A stretch of 64,000 nucleotides of DNA from Burkholderia catarinensis (lineage in GTDB: Bacteria; Pseudomonadota; Gammaproteobacteria; Burkholderiales; Burkholderiaceae), in the NCBI RefSeq assembly GCF_001883705.2, contig NZ_MDEQ02000023.1, positions 1-64,000 of the forward strand, in the 5' to 3' direction. The notes under the pieces were generated by a model. It saw only the letters and a list, made by a program, of their open reading frames with translations. It did not search any database and was not told the origin of the DNA. A program made the translations under genes and the position numbers. Below, piece by piece: positions 1 through 9,067 of the stretch (positions are counted from its first letter, which is position 1; every line of letters starts with the position of its first letter).

Positions 1-426
1 GTTGAACCACTTGCCCGACATGTTCACGGGCGAGCCGTGCGTCAGGTGGCCGCCGTGCGCGAGGCTCATGCCCATGATCGTGTCGCCCGGCTTGAGCATC
101 GCGAAGAACACGCCCTGGTTCGCCTGCGAACCCGAGTTCGGCTGCACGTTCGCGGCTTCCGCGCCGAACAGCTGCTTCACGCGGTCGATCGCCAGCTGCT
201 CGACCACGTCCACATACTCGCAACCGCCGTAGTAGCGCTTGCCCGGATACCCTTCCGCGTACTTGTTCGTGAGCTGCGAACCCTGTGCGGCCATCACGGC
301 CGGGCTCGTGTAGTTTTCCGACGCGATCAGCTCGATGTGATCTTCCTGGCGGCGGTTTTCCTGATCGATCGCTGCAAAAAGTTCCGGATCGACGTTGGCA
401 ACGGTGCTGGTGGTGCGATTGAACAT
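1..426 (-). CDS. glyA: serine hydroxymethyltransferase, N-terminal part (runs off window)
   Basis: Converts serine plus tetrahydrofolate to glycine plus methylene-THF in the cytoplasm, using PLP. Only codons 1-142 lie in the window; the rest, including the PLP lysine, is to the left. The visible part is highly typical: LIASENYTS at residues 33-41, the NKYAEGYPGKRYYGG stretch at 54-68, NVQPNSGSQAN at 93-103 and SLAHGGHLTHGS at 121-132. The ATG at 426-424 gives the usual MFNR start. The 245 bases upstream hold its promoter and the terminator of the neighbouring SDR gene, so it is probably transcribed alone. Burkholderia often carry a second glyA on a secondary chromosome; whether this is that copy cannot be seen here. 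Confidence 0.95.
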   Translation of the reverse strand, partial: MFNRTTSTVANVDPELFAAIDQENRRQEDHIELIASENYTSPAVMAAQGSQLTNKYAEGYPGKRYYGGCEYVDVVEQLAIDRVKQLFGAEAANVQPNSGSQANQGVFFAMLKPGDTIMGMSLAHGGHLTHGSPVNMSGKWFN

Positions 427-569
427 GATGATTGACCAAAAGAGAGTGATTGACTGACCGCGGGATGCCGGCTGCATGGTGATTCGGCCTTCGCATTCCA
501 TCAGACGCGCAACCATTCAGATAGAAGGATTGCGACAATCCGCTAGGACGCCCCGCGCGATGCGCACGC

Positions 570-608
570 AAAAAAAATCGAAGGTTCGCATTGCTGCGGA
601 ACCTTCGA
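570..608 (-). terminator. rho-independent terminator after the SDR gene
   Basis: A perfect 10-bp stem (tcgaaggttc at 578-587 with gaaccttcga at 599-608) closes an 11-nt loop. Read on the minus strand it is followed by a run of eight T (577-570). It lies 63 bp beyond the stop of the SDR gene and separates that unit from glyA. Confidence 0.85.
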
Positions 609-671
609 CGACGCTTGCCGACCTGGCTGCAGGCGTGGCGCCTGCCTATCGGCTGATGCGAATATCGGCGA

Positions 672-1451
672 TCAGACGGCGGAAAAGCCGTTGTCGACGA
701 ACAGGTGGGTGCCGTTGACGAAACTCGACTCGTCGGACGCCAGGAACAGCGCGGCCGCCGCGACTTCCGACGGCTCGCACAGGCGGCCCTGCTGAATCGC
801 AACCGCCGCCTCGGTCGCGTCGACGCCCATCGCCTGCAGGTCCTTGAGCTCGCGCATCCCGTGCGGCGTGCGGATGAACCCCGGCGCCAGTGCGTTGCAA
901 CGAATCCCGCGGTCGCGGTACTCGACCGCGATGGCCCGCGCGAACATGTGGCACGCGCCCTTGGTCGCGTCGTACAGCACCTCGCCCGGCGTCGCGCACA
1001 CCGCGGAAATCGACGACGTACAGACGATGCTTCCGCGCCCCTTTTCCAGCATCTGCGGCAGCACCGCCTTCGTCATCAGGAACATGCTCTTGACGTTCAC
1101 GCCCATCAGCCAGTCCCATTCCGACTCCTCGATGTCGAGGAACGGTTTGACGATCAGCGTGCCGGCGTGATTGAACAGGATGTCCGCGTTGCCGTACTGC
1201 CTGCGCGCCGCATCGACGGCCTGCCGGACCTCCGCCTGTTTCGACACGTCCGCGCCGAGACCGATCGCCTCCAGGCCGGCATCGCGCAGCCGGGACGCGA
1301 GCGCTTCGGCGGCGTCGCCGTCGCGGTCGACGATCGCGACCTTCGCGCCCTGCGCGGCGAACAGTTCGGACGCAGCGGCGCCGCATCCGCCCGCGCCGCC
1401 GCTCACGATGGCGACCTTGCCGGCCAGGCGGCCATCAATCTTGACATTCAT
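672..1451 (-). CDS. SDR family NAD(P)-dependent oxidoreductase
   Basis: A 259-aa classical short-chain dehydrogenase. The Rossmann glycine motif SGGAGGCG is at residues 17-24, the acidic residue ending beta-2 (IVDRD) suggests NAD preference, NHAG replaces the usual NNAG near 94, and the catalytic Ser (CTSSIS) and Tyr-Lys (YDATK) follow near 145-165. The C-terminal VDNGFSAV is typical. The start has a good Shine-Dalgarno (TGGAG, 8 nt before ATG). It follows the lactone/alditol oxidase gene by 45 bp on the same strand, so the two are probably one operon, perhaps oxidising the same polyol or sugar lactone. The substrate cannot be read from sequence. Confidence 0.9.
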   Translation of the reverse strand: MNVKIDGRLAGKVAIVSGGAGGCGAAASELFAAQGAKVAIVDRDGDAAEALASRLRDAGLEAIGLGADVSKQAEVRQAVDAARRQYGNADILFNHAGTLIVKPFLDIEESEWDWLMGVNVKSMFLMTKAVLPQMLEKGRGSIVCTSSISAVCATPGEVLYDATKGACHMFARAIAVEYRDRGIRCNALAPGFIRTPHGMRELKDLQAMGVDATEAAVAIQQGRLCEPSEVAAAALFLASDESSFVNGTHLFVDNGFSAV

Positions 1452-1496
1452 GTGTAGTTCTCCAATCCGGTTCGTTCGGTCTGCTCAACTGAATGC

Positions 1497-2744
1497 TCAA
1501 CTGAACAGCGTCCGCAGGTGATCGTTGAGGAAGTAGCCTTCGGGGTCCACGCTGCGGCGCAGTGCGCGGAACGCTTCCGCCTTGGGGAACCAGCGGTCCA
1601 CGTCTTCACGGTTCGTGAAATGCAGCTTGCCCCAGTGCGGGCGCGAGCCGTAGTCGCGAAGGATGTCGTCGACGTCCTTCAGGAACGGCCAGTAGTCGAC
1701 GCCGTTCGGGCCGCCCGAGCATGAAATGGTCACGCTGTCCTGGTGGTTGAACGGGCTGATCCACGCCGGATCGCCCTTCGTGAAGCGGTACTCGACCGGG
1801 AAAATGCAGTCGCGGTGCTTCGTGAGGATGAGCTCGCGCACGCGGCGCAACGCTTCCTTTCCGTGCTGCGCGGGCACCGCGTACTCGAGCTCGTGGAAGT
1901 TCGGCACGTAGTGAATCGCATACACCTCGGAACTGTAGGCAATCTTCTCGTGCTCGCCTTCATGGAACGTGCGCGCGTCGGTGACGTCCATCACCTTGAT
2001 CTCGCACACGTCGTAGTCCTTCTTCGAGTTCGACACACGGGTCGTGTCGGGCAGGCAGTACAGGTCGCGGCTTTCGGACGTCGGGCACCAGAAGAAGCCG
2101 AAATGCCGGTGCTGCGCCGCCAGGTCGTCGTACTGCTCCATCAGCGCTTCGAAATCCTCGCGCCACACACGGTCGTGCAGCCAGAACGCATCGGTCACCT
2201 GCAGCGTCATCTCCGAGACCACGCCGAACATGCCGATATTCACCTGCGTCGCGTACAGCAGGTCGAGGTCCTGCCGGTCGCTCACGGTCATGATCGAGCC
2301 GTCGGGACGCACGATGCGCATCCCGACGACCTGCGACGACAGGTTGCTCAGCGTCGTCCCCGTGCCATGCGTGCCGGTGGCGAACGCGCCGGCAATCGCC
2401 TGCGAATCGATGTCGCCCTGGTTGACGAGCGACAGGCCGATGTCCTTCAGGTGGCGCGTCACCGCATTGAGCTTGGTGCCGGCCTTCACCGTCACGCGCT
2501 TGCGCGCTTCATCGACATCCACGATGCCTTGGTAATCCTGGAGCGACAGCAGCAGCCCGCTGGTGGCCACGACGGGCGTGAACGAATGCCCCGACCCCGA
2601 GCACCGGACGTGCTTGCCCTGGCGCGTCGCGGTGCGTACCAGTTCCGCGATCTCGGCCTCGCTGGTGGGCGACGCCATGTGCGCGGCCACGCACGACTGA
2701 TTGCCGACCCAGTTTCTCCAGAATCCGCCGCGGGGAAGTTCCAT
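1497..2744 (-). CDS. D-arabinono-1,4-lactone oxidase / alditol oxidase-like FAD protein
   Basis: A 415-aa VAO-family flavoenzyme. The N-terminal FAD_binding_4 domain carries SGSGHSFTP at residues 49-57, where His53 is the position that binds FAD covalently in alditol oxidase, and GTHGTG near 124-129. The C-terminal ALO domain has the family's HWGK signature at about 370-373. The family oxidises aldonolactones or polyols with O2 as acceptor. An upstream in-frame extension to 2978 exists, but the ATG at 2744 has a GGAGAG ribosome site and starts at the conserved domain; the extension would run through the divergent regulator's promoter. It leads the operon with the SDR gene and faces the AraC gene across about 155 bp. 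Confidence 0.88.
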   Translation of the reverse strand: MELPRGGFWRNWVGNQSCVAAHMASPTSEAEIAELVRTATRQGKHVRCSGSGHSFTPVVATSGLLLSLQDYQGIVDVDEARKRVTVKAGTKLNAVTRHLKDIGLSLVNQGDIDSQAIAGAFATGTHGTGTTLSNLSSQVVGMRIVRPDGSIMTVSDRQDLDLLYATQVNIGMFGVVSEMTLQVTDAFWLHDRVWREDFEALMEQYDDLAAQHRHFGFFWCPTSESRDLYCLPDTTRVSNSKKDYDVCEIKVMDVTDARTFHEGEHEKIAYSSEVYAIHYVPNFHELEYAVPAQHGKEALRRVRELILTKHRDCIFPVEYRFTKGDPAWISPFNHQDSVTISCSGGPNGVDYWPFLKDVDDILRDYGSRPHWGKLHFTNREDVDRWFPKAEAFRALRRSVDPEGYFLNDHLRTLFS

Positions 2745-2901
2745 AACCGTCTCTCCAGCATCGTGTTCGTGCCAAAGGTAGGGCGCCGAAAGGCTTTCCA
2801 CTATCGGATTTCGGCAAGCAAGGGTTTCCACGAAGACGCGCCGGGGCGGCGCTTTTTGACCGGCTACAATGATTCGATCCGGCCAGCCCCTTCCTGCCCC
2901 G

Positions 2902-3906
2902 ATGACGCCGTCTGCCCACTCGAGCGATTTCTCCGGCACGCCGCTGTTCGCGCGAACGGTCGCGTTCTGCGCGTTCACCGACGTGGCGGAACAGGCACGG
3001 TCGTTCGACGGCTGGAACCTGAATTACACGCAGATCTCGGGCGGCCTGTTTCACGGCTCGTCGTCGATCGTTTCGCTGGGCGGCATCAAGCTGCTGGTCG
3101 AAGACCTCGACAAGGTCATCCTGCAGCACGGCGCCGTGCCGTCGGAGCGGATCGCCGTGGCCGTGCCGCTGGAACTGGAAGGGCATGCGCGCATGTGCGG
3201 CGAGAAGAGCGGGCGCGACAGCCTGCACGTGTTCTCGAGCCAGCCGGAATTCGAGTTCTACTCACCCGACCGACACGTACTCGTGAATGTCGAAATCCAG
3301 CCCGAGAAGCTGTCGACGGAGGCGATGCGCACGGTCGCCGCGTCGCTGCGCGCGCGAACCCACTCGCCGGTGATCCCGATGGCCACCTATGTCGCGGACC
3401 ATCTTCGCGACCTGCTGCGCCGGACGCTGGCCGCCGCGGCGAAAAGTACGCGCATCGACGACGTGGCGACGCAGGACAGGATCGAACTGCTGGAGCGCAC
3501 CGTGCTGTACGCGATCTCGGAAGTGATGACGGCCGCCACGCCGGACGCCGGCATGCAGGTCGCGCGCCCGACGAAGTACTGGTCGCTGGTCAACGCGGTG
3601 CAGGAGCGGCTCCGGGACGCATCGACCTGCCCGCTGTCGATCGCCGAGCTTTGCGTGCAGCTCGGCATCAGCCGGCGTACCGCGCAGTACGCGTTCCACG
3701 ACACGCTCAACCTGAACCCGATTGCGTACCTGCGCGCCGTGCGGCTGAATCACGCGCGCCGCGAGCTTCGGCTCGGCGAATCCGTGACGTTCGCCGCCAC
3801 CAAATGGGGCTTCTGGCACCTGAGCAGCTTCGCGCAAGACTATCGCGCGATGTTCGGCGAACTGCCGTCGGCCACGGCGAAGCGCTACGCGCGCCGGGCT
3901 ACCTAG
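2902..3906 (+). CDS. AraC family transcriptional regulator
   Basis: A 334-aa regulator with an N-terminal sensing region (about residues 10-215) and a C-terminal two-helix-turn-helix AraC domain (about 230-330). The first recognition helix lies in CVQLGISRRTAQYAFHD, and the family's NPIAYLRAVRLNHAR follows. The sensor half resembles the EutR-like subgroup, so the ligand is unknown. An ATG at 2869 is also in frame but overlaps the TACAAT box at 2865-2870, a likely -10 element, so the ATG at 2902 is preferred. It is divergent from the lactone oxidase/SDR operon and is its most likely regulator. Confidence 0.88.
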   Translation: MTPSAHSSDFSGTPLFARTVAFCAFTDVAEQARSFDGWNLNYTQISGGLFHGSSSIVSLGGIKLLVEDLDKVILQHGAVPSERIAVAVPLELEGHARMCGEKSGRDSLHVFSSQPEFEFYSPDRHVLVNVEIQPEKLSTEAMRTVAASLRARTHSPVIPMATYVADHLRDLLRRTLAAAAKSTRIDDVATQDRIELLERTVLYAISEVMTAATPDAGMQVARPTKYWSLVNAVQERLRDASTCPLSIAELCVQLGISRRTAQYAFHDTLNLNPIAYLRAVRLNHARRELRLGESVTFAATKWGFWHLSSFAQDYRAMFGELPSATAKRYARRAT

Positions 3907-3985
3907 TCGCCTGTCGCCATCCAGCATCCAGCATCCGGCGGCCGGTGCGCAGGATCCCGCACCAGCCGCCGCCCTGCTCACACCC

Positions 3986-4405
3986 TCACTCGTCCTGCTG
4001 TTCCTGCTGCGCCTGCACCTGCCGCTGCTGGATGAACTGCCGCACATCGCTCATCGTCACGCGGCCGGTGTGCTTCGCATCGATCTCGTCGAAGTGCTTC
4101 GATACGAAGCCGAGCCCGCTGCTCTGCGCCTGCGCCTTCGTCACAGCCGCGCCATTGCTCAGCACCGTATTGGCACCGAGCCTCGCGTCGACGCGCTGCT
4201 GCGCCTGCTGCTGCAGTGCCGAGCCGGTCGACGGCAACACCGGCGCCGCCCGCGTCGCAGGAAAGAACGGACCGTCGACACCGCGCCCGCCGTGCGGCAG
4301 CTTCACCGGCGCCACCGCCTGCGGCGGCAACGCGTAGGCACTGCTCGTCACGGCACCGAGGACGATCAACGGAAACATACGCCGCATCAATTTGATTAGG
4401 GACAT
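3986..4405 (-). CDS. small secreted EF-hand-like protein
   Basis: About 139 aa. A basic, hydrophobic N terminus ending in VTSSAYA looks like a signal peptide, so the mature protein is probably periplasmic. Near the C terminus FDEIDAKHTGRVTMSDVR matches the helix-loop-helix shape of an EF-hand, but the loop lacks the acidic residue at position 3 and ends in Asp, so calcium binding is doubtful. The tail is rich in Gln (QQRQVQAQQEQQDE). Starts at 4417, 4405 and 4384 are all possible; 4405 is a compromise with a weak GAGTG site. The gene is convergent with the AraC gene. Function unknown. Confidence 0.7.
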   Translation of the reverse strand: MSLIKLMRRMFPLIVLGAVTSSAYALPPQAVAPVKLPHGGRGVDGPFFPATRAAPVLPSTGSALQQQAQQRVDARLGANTVLSNGAAVTKAQAQSSGLGFVSKHFDEIDAKHTGRVTMSDVRQFIQQRQVQAQQEQQDE

Positions 4406-4460
4406 GATCACTCGCATTCAATGGATGAATAGAGGGTTCCTTTGACAAGGAGTCCGTCGT

Positions 4461-6308
4461 TCAAGGGGCCACCGCCAGCGTCGTCGCGGCCGTCGCGCCC
4501 GGGACGCTGCCCGTCGGCGTGCCGGCCGGGTTCTCATCCGGCCAGGGCGGCGGCAGCATGTGCAGCGTCAGCGCCGTCGGAATCCGTGCGCCCTTGTAGA
4601 ACGTCTTCAGGTCCCGCTTCATCTGCGGACGGGCGACGTCGTCCAGGTAGGTCATGTGCCCGCCCTGGAAGAAGTTCACCTGCAGCTTCGGATTCAGGCC
4701 CTTCACCGTCTGCAGCCGCGCGAGTTGCTTCTCGGTGTTGAAGAACGGCGTCGCCAGATCGTGGAGGCCGTTCTCCGCGAGCACGCGAAGCTTCGGGTTG
4801 AGCTGCAGCGCACCGAGCAGATCGGGGATCGAGTCGGGCATCGGCTGGCCGTCGTGCGAGAAGTCCCAGACGCCGATGATGTTGTCGTTCAGCGGCAGGT
4901 ACGTCGCGTTCGGTGCGGTGTAGCCGAGGTAGTCCGGCATCTGCGTCGCGAGCGCGTTCGTGAACGGCTGCGAGATCAGGATGTCGGACGGGTCGCCGTC
5001 GGTTTGCAGGCGCGGATCGGCGTTCGGCAACGACACGCGTCCGTCGTAGCGGCCGATCGTCGTGCCGGGCAGCAGGCTCGTGCCGAACGGATTCGCGTTG
5101 AAGTAGCCGCGCAGCGCCTGTTGCGTCAGGCTCGACGGGATCGACCACAGCCTGAGCGTCGCGTCGCTCGGGAACACCGGCGTGCCGAGCGCATCCGGAA
5201 TGCCGAGCTGGCTCAACACCCACGACTGCGAGTACTTCTGCAGCTGGTTGTAGATCAGCGTCGTGAACAGTTCCGTCTGCAGTGCGTACAGATCCGGGTT
5301 CACCGGCGCCGGCGAAACCTGGTTGAAGTACGCCGCGACCGCCGCATAGCCGGGCAGATAACCGGCCACCGTATCGGTATCGAGCAGCAGCCCCTCCGTC
5401 GACTGCGTGATCGCCACCGCCTCCACCGCATCCGCGAAGTAGTTCAGGATCGACGACTGCAGCACGATGCCCGTCAGGTGCACGCCGGACGATTCGAGCG
5501 CCAGCGCAAGCATGTCGGTACGCGGCGTGCCGTACGATTCGCCGTACAGGTAGATCGGCGACGTGCTCCGGCTGTTAACGTTCAGGTAGCGCTGGATGAA
5601 GTCGCGCATGATGTTCACGTCCACGTCCGAACCCCAGTACTTCTGGTTGGTGTTCGGCAACACGGCCTCCGACAGCCCGGTTCCGGGCGGGTCGATGAAC
5701 ACGAGGTCGGTGGTGTCGATCAGGCTGTCCGCGTTGTCGACGAGCGGATAGTTCGGCCAGTTGCTGCCGAACAGCGGATCGGGCGTGGCGACGCGGGTCG
5801 GCGCGAACGAGCCGAGCCGCAGCCAGATCGACGACGAGCCCGGGCCGCCGTTGTACACGAACGTGACGGGGCGCGGCTTGCCGTTCGTGCTCGGCGCGGT
5901 GTACGCGACATACGACATCGACGCTTCCGCGTTGCCGTTCGCATCCTGTGCGGTCAGGTGGCCGGTGGTCGTCGTGTAGTTGACGGTCGTGCCGCCGCTT
6001 TTCCACTGGTAATGCATGACGGCCGCTTTCTCGGATACCTGCGACGCGGCGAGGCCGTCGGTCGCGTTCATCGAATACGCGACCGGGTCGATGTAAGGCT
6101 GGTTGGCCGCCGGCGCCTGATTGCCGGCCGCTTGCGCGCTGGCCTGCTGGCTGGCCGTGGCCTGCGCGAGGCTCGACGCGCCGACGGACGACGAATCGTC
6201 GCCGCCGCATGCCGCGAGCGCCAGTGTCATGACGGTCAATGCACCTAGCCCGGCCAACCGGCCGTGACGGCCACGGCGGCTGCCGGTACAGCTCCTGTCT
6301 GGTTTCAT
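4461..6308 (-). CDS. S10 family serine carboxypeptidase-like lipoprotein
   Basis: A 615-aa exported peptidase. A basic start and hydrophobic segment end in the lipobox LALAAC with Cys34, so it is probably anchored in an outer or inner membrane. The alpha/beta-hydrolase fold of peptidase family S10 is evident: NGGPGSSS (153-160) forms the oxyanion region, GESYGT (256-261) holds nucleophile Ser258, and Asp in GLHDLATP and His in GGHMTYLD complete the triad near the C terminus. The family releases C-terminal residues, often at acid pH. An AAGGGCAGAG ribosome site precedes the ATG. The gene stands alone, with a long AT-rich region upstream. Confidence 0.9.
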   Translation of the reverse strand: MKPDRSCTGSRRGRHGRLAGLGALTVMTLALAACGGDDSSSVGASSLAQATASQQASAQAAGNQAPAANQPYIDPVAYSMNATDGLAASQVSEKAAVMHYQWKSGGTTVNYTTTTGHLTAQDANGNAEASMSYVAYTAPSTNGKPRPVTFVYNGGPGSSSIWLRLGSFAPTRVATPDPLFGSNWPNYPLVDNADSLIDTTDLVFIDPPGTGLSEAVLPNTNQKYWGSDVDVNIMRDFIQRYLNVNSRSTSPIYLYGESYGTPRTDMLALALESSGVHLTGIVLQSSILNYFADAVEAVAITQSTEGLLLDTDTVAGYLPGYAAVAAYFNQVSPAPVNPDLYALQTELFTTLIYNQLQKYSQSWVLSQLGIPDALGTPVFPSDATLRLWSIPSSLTQQALRGYFNANPFGTSLLPGTTIGRYDGRVSLPNADPRLQTDGDPSDILISQPFTNALATQMPDYLGYTAPNATYLPLNDNIIGVWDFSHDGQPMPDSIPDLLGALQLNPKLRVLAENGLHDLATPFFNTEKQLARLQTVKGLNPKLQVNFFQGGHMTYLDDVARPQMKRDLKTFYKGARIPTALTLHMLPPPWPDENPAGTPTGSVPGATAATTLAVAP

Positions 6309-6995
6309 CTCTGCCCTTTGATTTCGGATACCGCTTCACAAAGGCCGCCAACGCCTGCGAAACGCGCAGGCCTACCCGCCACTCGCGTTGCACGGTCGGC
6401 AGTCGGCGGTTGGGGATTGGACTTCTAAGAGACTGAACTTGATACAGACACAGCAAACTGCCGGCGAGAATGGTGCTCGGACGCGCCCCCTGCAGTCTGG
6501 ACAACTTTTATATAACTAAAATTTACGACAGAACAAAAATAGGCGGTGCTGCACCGCGTTGTCAAAGATCATTCGGATATTAAAAATCCCGCAATGATGC
6601 GAACGGCGGACAGTGTCTGGCATTTGAAAGAAAACGGGATTATTCGTGCAAGATGCGCTTTATCGGCAATGCTGCGCCGAATATTTTACTTATCACGCAT
6701 AACGCAGAAGGCTTGCCTGCATTGATGCAGCGCGTCTAAAGCCTTCAGATCGACAGGATTTTTCTTTCATTTTTATTATTCGCAATCGATTAATACGCTG
6801 AAGCGGCATGCACACGTAATTCCAAGATTCCATTCACTTCTGCCATTCTTCAATCCGGGTGCTTATGCGCATCCCGGCACCCATAAAATACCGATTTCGT
6901 TAATTCAAGCCGGTTGCGGCGGAATTATTTACCCGATATCCGAGCGGATTTTCCGCAGCGCGGGCGGCGCGCCACTGACCCGCCGCCGCCCGCGC
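6309..6995. other. AT-rich intergenic region, no gene seen
   Basis: About 690 bp between the start of the S10 peptidase gene and the downstream side of the nuclease gene. From about 6490 to 6950 it is far richer in A/T than anything else in the window (for example acttttatataactaaaat near 6507-6525). No ORF with Burkholderia-like codon use was found. It must hold the S10 peptidase promoter; the rest is unexplained. Confidence 0.6.
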
Positions 6996-7024
6996 GACGA
7001 CGTGCGGCGGTGCCGCACGTCGTC
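6996..7024 (-). terminator. strong hairpin downstream of the nuclease gene
   Basis: A perfect 13-bp GC-rich stem (gacgacgtgcggc / gccgcacgtcgtc) with a 3-nt loop, 23 bp beyond the nuclease stop. No T run follows on the minus strand, so it may be an L-shaped terminator or 3' RNA stabiliser rather than a classical terminator. Confidence 0.55.
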
Positions 7025-7047
7025 CGTCACGAAGGCTCAGCCCGCCG

Positions 7048-8862
7048 TCATTTCCCGCCGCCGGGCAGCGCGATATCGATCAGCACCGGATCGTGATCCG
7101 ACGAACGATACGCATCCGGCGCGTAGTACGTCTTCTGCTGCTCGGCCGACTTGTACGCGAGCGTGTACTGCAGCGCGAGCGGCTCGTCCGCGTTGATGTG
7201 CCATTCGTGCACGGCCTTCACGTGCGACGCGAGCGGCAGCGTCGCGAGCGCGTGATCGAGATAGCCGGCTTCGCCGTTGTACACGTAGCTGTACGCGTTC
7301 GCGCCGATCCAGCGCGCCACGAGGTTGCGGTAGCCGCGCGATTCGAGCGTGCGGATCGGGTCTTCATACGTGTAGCTGTTGAAGTCGCCGATCAGCAGCA
7401 CGCCCTGGCCCGCGACGCCCGTCGGCGTGCCAGCGAGCCAGTCGGCCAGCTTTGCCGCCGCGCGCGTGCGCGTCGGGTTCCAGCAGCCCTGGCCGTCGCC
7501 CTGGTCGAGATCGTCGTTCGCGGCGTCCGGGCAGTTCTTCGACTTCAGGTGGTTGACCGCGATCGTCAGCGCCTGCTTGTTGCCGCCGATGCGCCGGAAC
7601 GACTGCGCGAGCGGCTGGCGATTCTTGTCGTCGATCGCGAGCGTCGCCGCGCGGCCGACCGGTTCGACCTTGCGGCTGTCGTAGATCATCGCGACCGCGA
7701 TCGCGTCGCCGCCGAGACGCGACACGCCCGGATCGACGACGCGCCAGTGGTCGCCGAGCTTCGCCGCGAGCTGGCGCACCGCGCTCAGTTCGCCGTAGCC
7801 GTTGTTCTGGATTTCCATCAGGCCGATCACGTCGGCGTCGAGCGCCTTCAGCGCGCTGACGATCTTCGCTTCCTGACGCTGGAATTCCTGGTAGTTCTTC
7901 GCGCCGCGGTTGTTCGGATCGTCGAAGCCGCCGCCGAGACCGTTGCCGTTGAAGTAGTTGAGGACGTTGAACGACGCGACCCGCAGGTTCGATTTCGGAT
8001 CGCGAGCAGGCGCATTGGTGCGCGGGTTCGACCGCGTGTCGAATGCCGGCACGGCCGCGCCGGGCAGCGGCTGCACGCGCCATGCGCCGTAACGCACTTC
8101 GAGCACGCCTTCGACGTCGCGCACCGTGTAGCCCGCGCGCAGCGTGTTCGCGGCCGACAGGCCCGGCGCCGGATACGGCACGGTCGCGGGGTTCTGCTTG
8201 TTCGAGCCGTCGTCGAGGATCAGGCGGTTGCGTGCGTTCGCATCGATCTGCGTCTGCGCCTGGGCGGGCGGCACGACGCTCGTCGGCGTGCGCAGGCGGC
8301 CATTGCTGAGCATCACGCTGCCGTAGCGGCCGAGCTCGTAGTTGTCGGTGACGTTCAGCGTCTGCGGCAGGCGCACGAGCATCCCTTCATACGCGGCGAA
8401 CGCGTTCGGGCTGTCGACCGGCAGCGAGAGCGTCGCGGGCGTGACGGTCTGGCCGTTCGCGCACACCGCGATCGCGCCCGACAGCGTGAGCTGCGTCTGC
8501 CCGTATTTTTCCTCGACCTTGCCCGTCACGTGCACGAGATCGCCCGCCTTCGCGCGCGCTTTCGGCGCATAGACGAACAGGCCTTCGGACACGCCCGGCT
8601 GGTTGCGGCGCTGCGCGTCGGCCTGCTGGACGAAGAAGCCGCCGAAGCCGTCCGTGCCGCCGAAATCGGCGGTGACGACGGCTTCGATCGATGCGTTCTG
8701 GCCGGCAAGCGGCGACGGCGCGCCCGGCCCCTGGATATCGGCGATCGGCGTCGTGCTGCCGCCGCAGTTCGGGCTGACGGGCGCGGCGGTGGCGGCGAAC
8801 ACCGGCGCGGCGAGCGTCGGGAGCAGCAATAGCGGGGTAAGGAAGCGGATTGTCGAGCGCAT
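7048..8862 (-). CDS. ExeM/NucH family extracellular endonuclease
   Basis: A 604-aa secreted nuclease. A signal peptide (MRSTIRFLTPLLLLP...PVFA) is followed by an OB-like YhcR domain (about 40-270) and a C-terminal endonuclease/exonuclease/phosphatase domain. The latter shows SFNVLNYFN, LMEIQNNGYGE (metal-binding Glu), GDFNSYTYEDP (Asp/Asn pair) and SSDHDPVLID (catalytic Asp-His). The family degrades extracellular DNA in a metal-dependent way and influences biofilm in other bacteria. An upstream ATG at 8910 is in frame, but the start at 8862 gives a clean signal peptide. The gene stands alone; a 13-bp-stem hairpin follows it. Confidence 0.9.
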   Translation of the reverse strand: MRSTIRFLTPLLLLPTLAAPVFAATAAPVSPNCGGSTTPIADIQGPGAPSPLAGQNASIEAVVTADFGGTDGFGGFFVQQADAQRRNQPGVSEGLFVYAPKARAKAGDLVHVTGKVEEKYGQTQLTLSGAIAVCANGQTVTPATLSLPVDSPNAFAAYEGMLVRLPQTLNVTDNYELGRYGSVMLSNGRLRTPTSVVPPAQAQTQIDANARNRLILDDGSNKQNPATVPYPAPGLSAANTLRAGYTVRDVEGVLEVRYGAWRVQPLPGAAVPAFDTRSNPRTNAPARDPKSNLRVASFNVLNYFNGNGLGGGFDDPNNRGAKNYQEFQRQEAKIVSALKALDADVIGLMEIQNNGYGELSAVRQLAAKLGDHWRVVDPGVSRLGGDAIAVAMIYDSRKVEPVGRAATLAIDDKNRQPLAQSFRRIGGNKQALTIAVNHLKSKNCPDAANDDLDQGDGQGCWNPTRTRAAAKLADWLAGTPTGVAGQGVLLIGDFNSYTYEDPIRTLESRGYRNLVARWIGANAYSYVYNGEAGYLDHALATLPLASHVKAVHEWHINADEPLALQYTLAYKSAEQQKTYYAPDAYRSSDHDPVLIDIALPGGGK

Positions 8863-9067
8863 GACGGGGAATCCCGGTTGTGAGGGTGGCGAAAGCTTAG
8901 CGGCGCTCAATGACAGTTTTTAGTAATCGAAAGACAGGCCGATGTAATTGCCGTTATCACGCCGCGATCGCAATCGGCCGCACGCGCACGATCGCGGTGT
9001 GAAAAAGCGGTGGAATCGTCTGACAAAAGTTCGCCGTGCCCGTGACGGCTCCCCCGCGCACCGTCGA

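Noticed and set aside
1743..4337. Plus-strand open frame of 864 codons across the lactone oxidase and AraC genes
   Set aside because: It crosses two well-supported genes in other frames and has no domain or ribosome site.
8962..8997. Inverted repeat ccgcgatcg ... cgatcgcgg downstream of copD
   Set aside because: 9-bp arms with an 18-nt loop and no T run; in GC-rich DNA such repeats are common, so it was not listed as a terminator.
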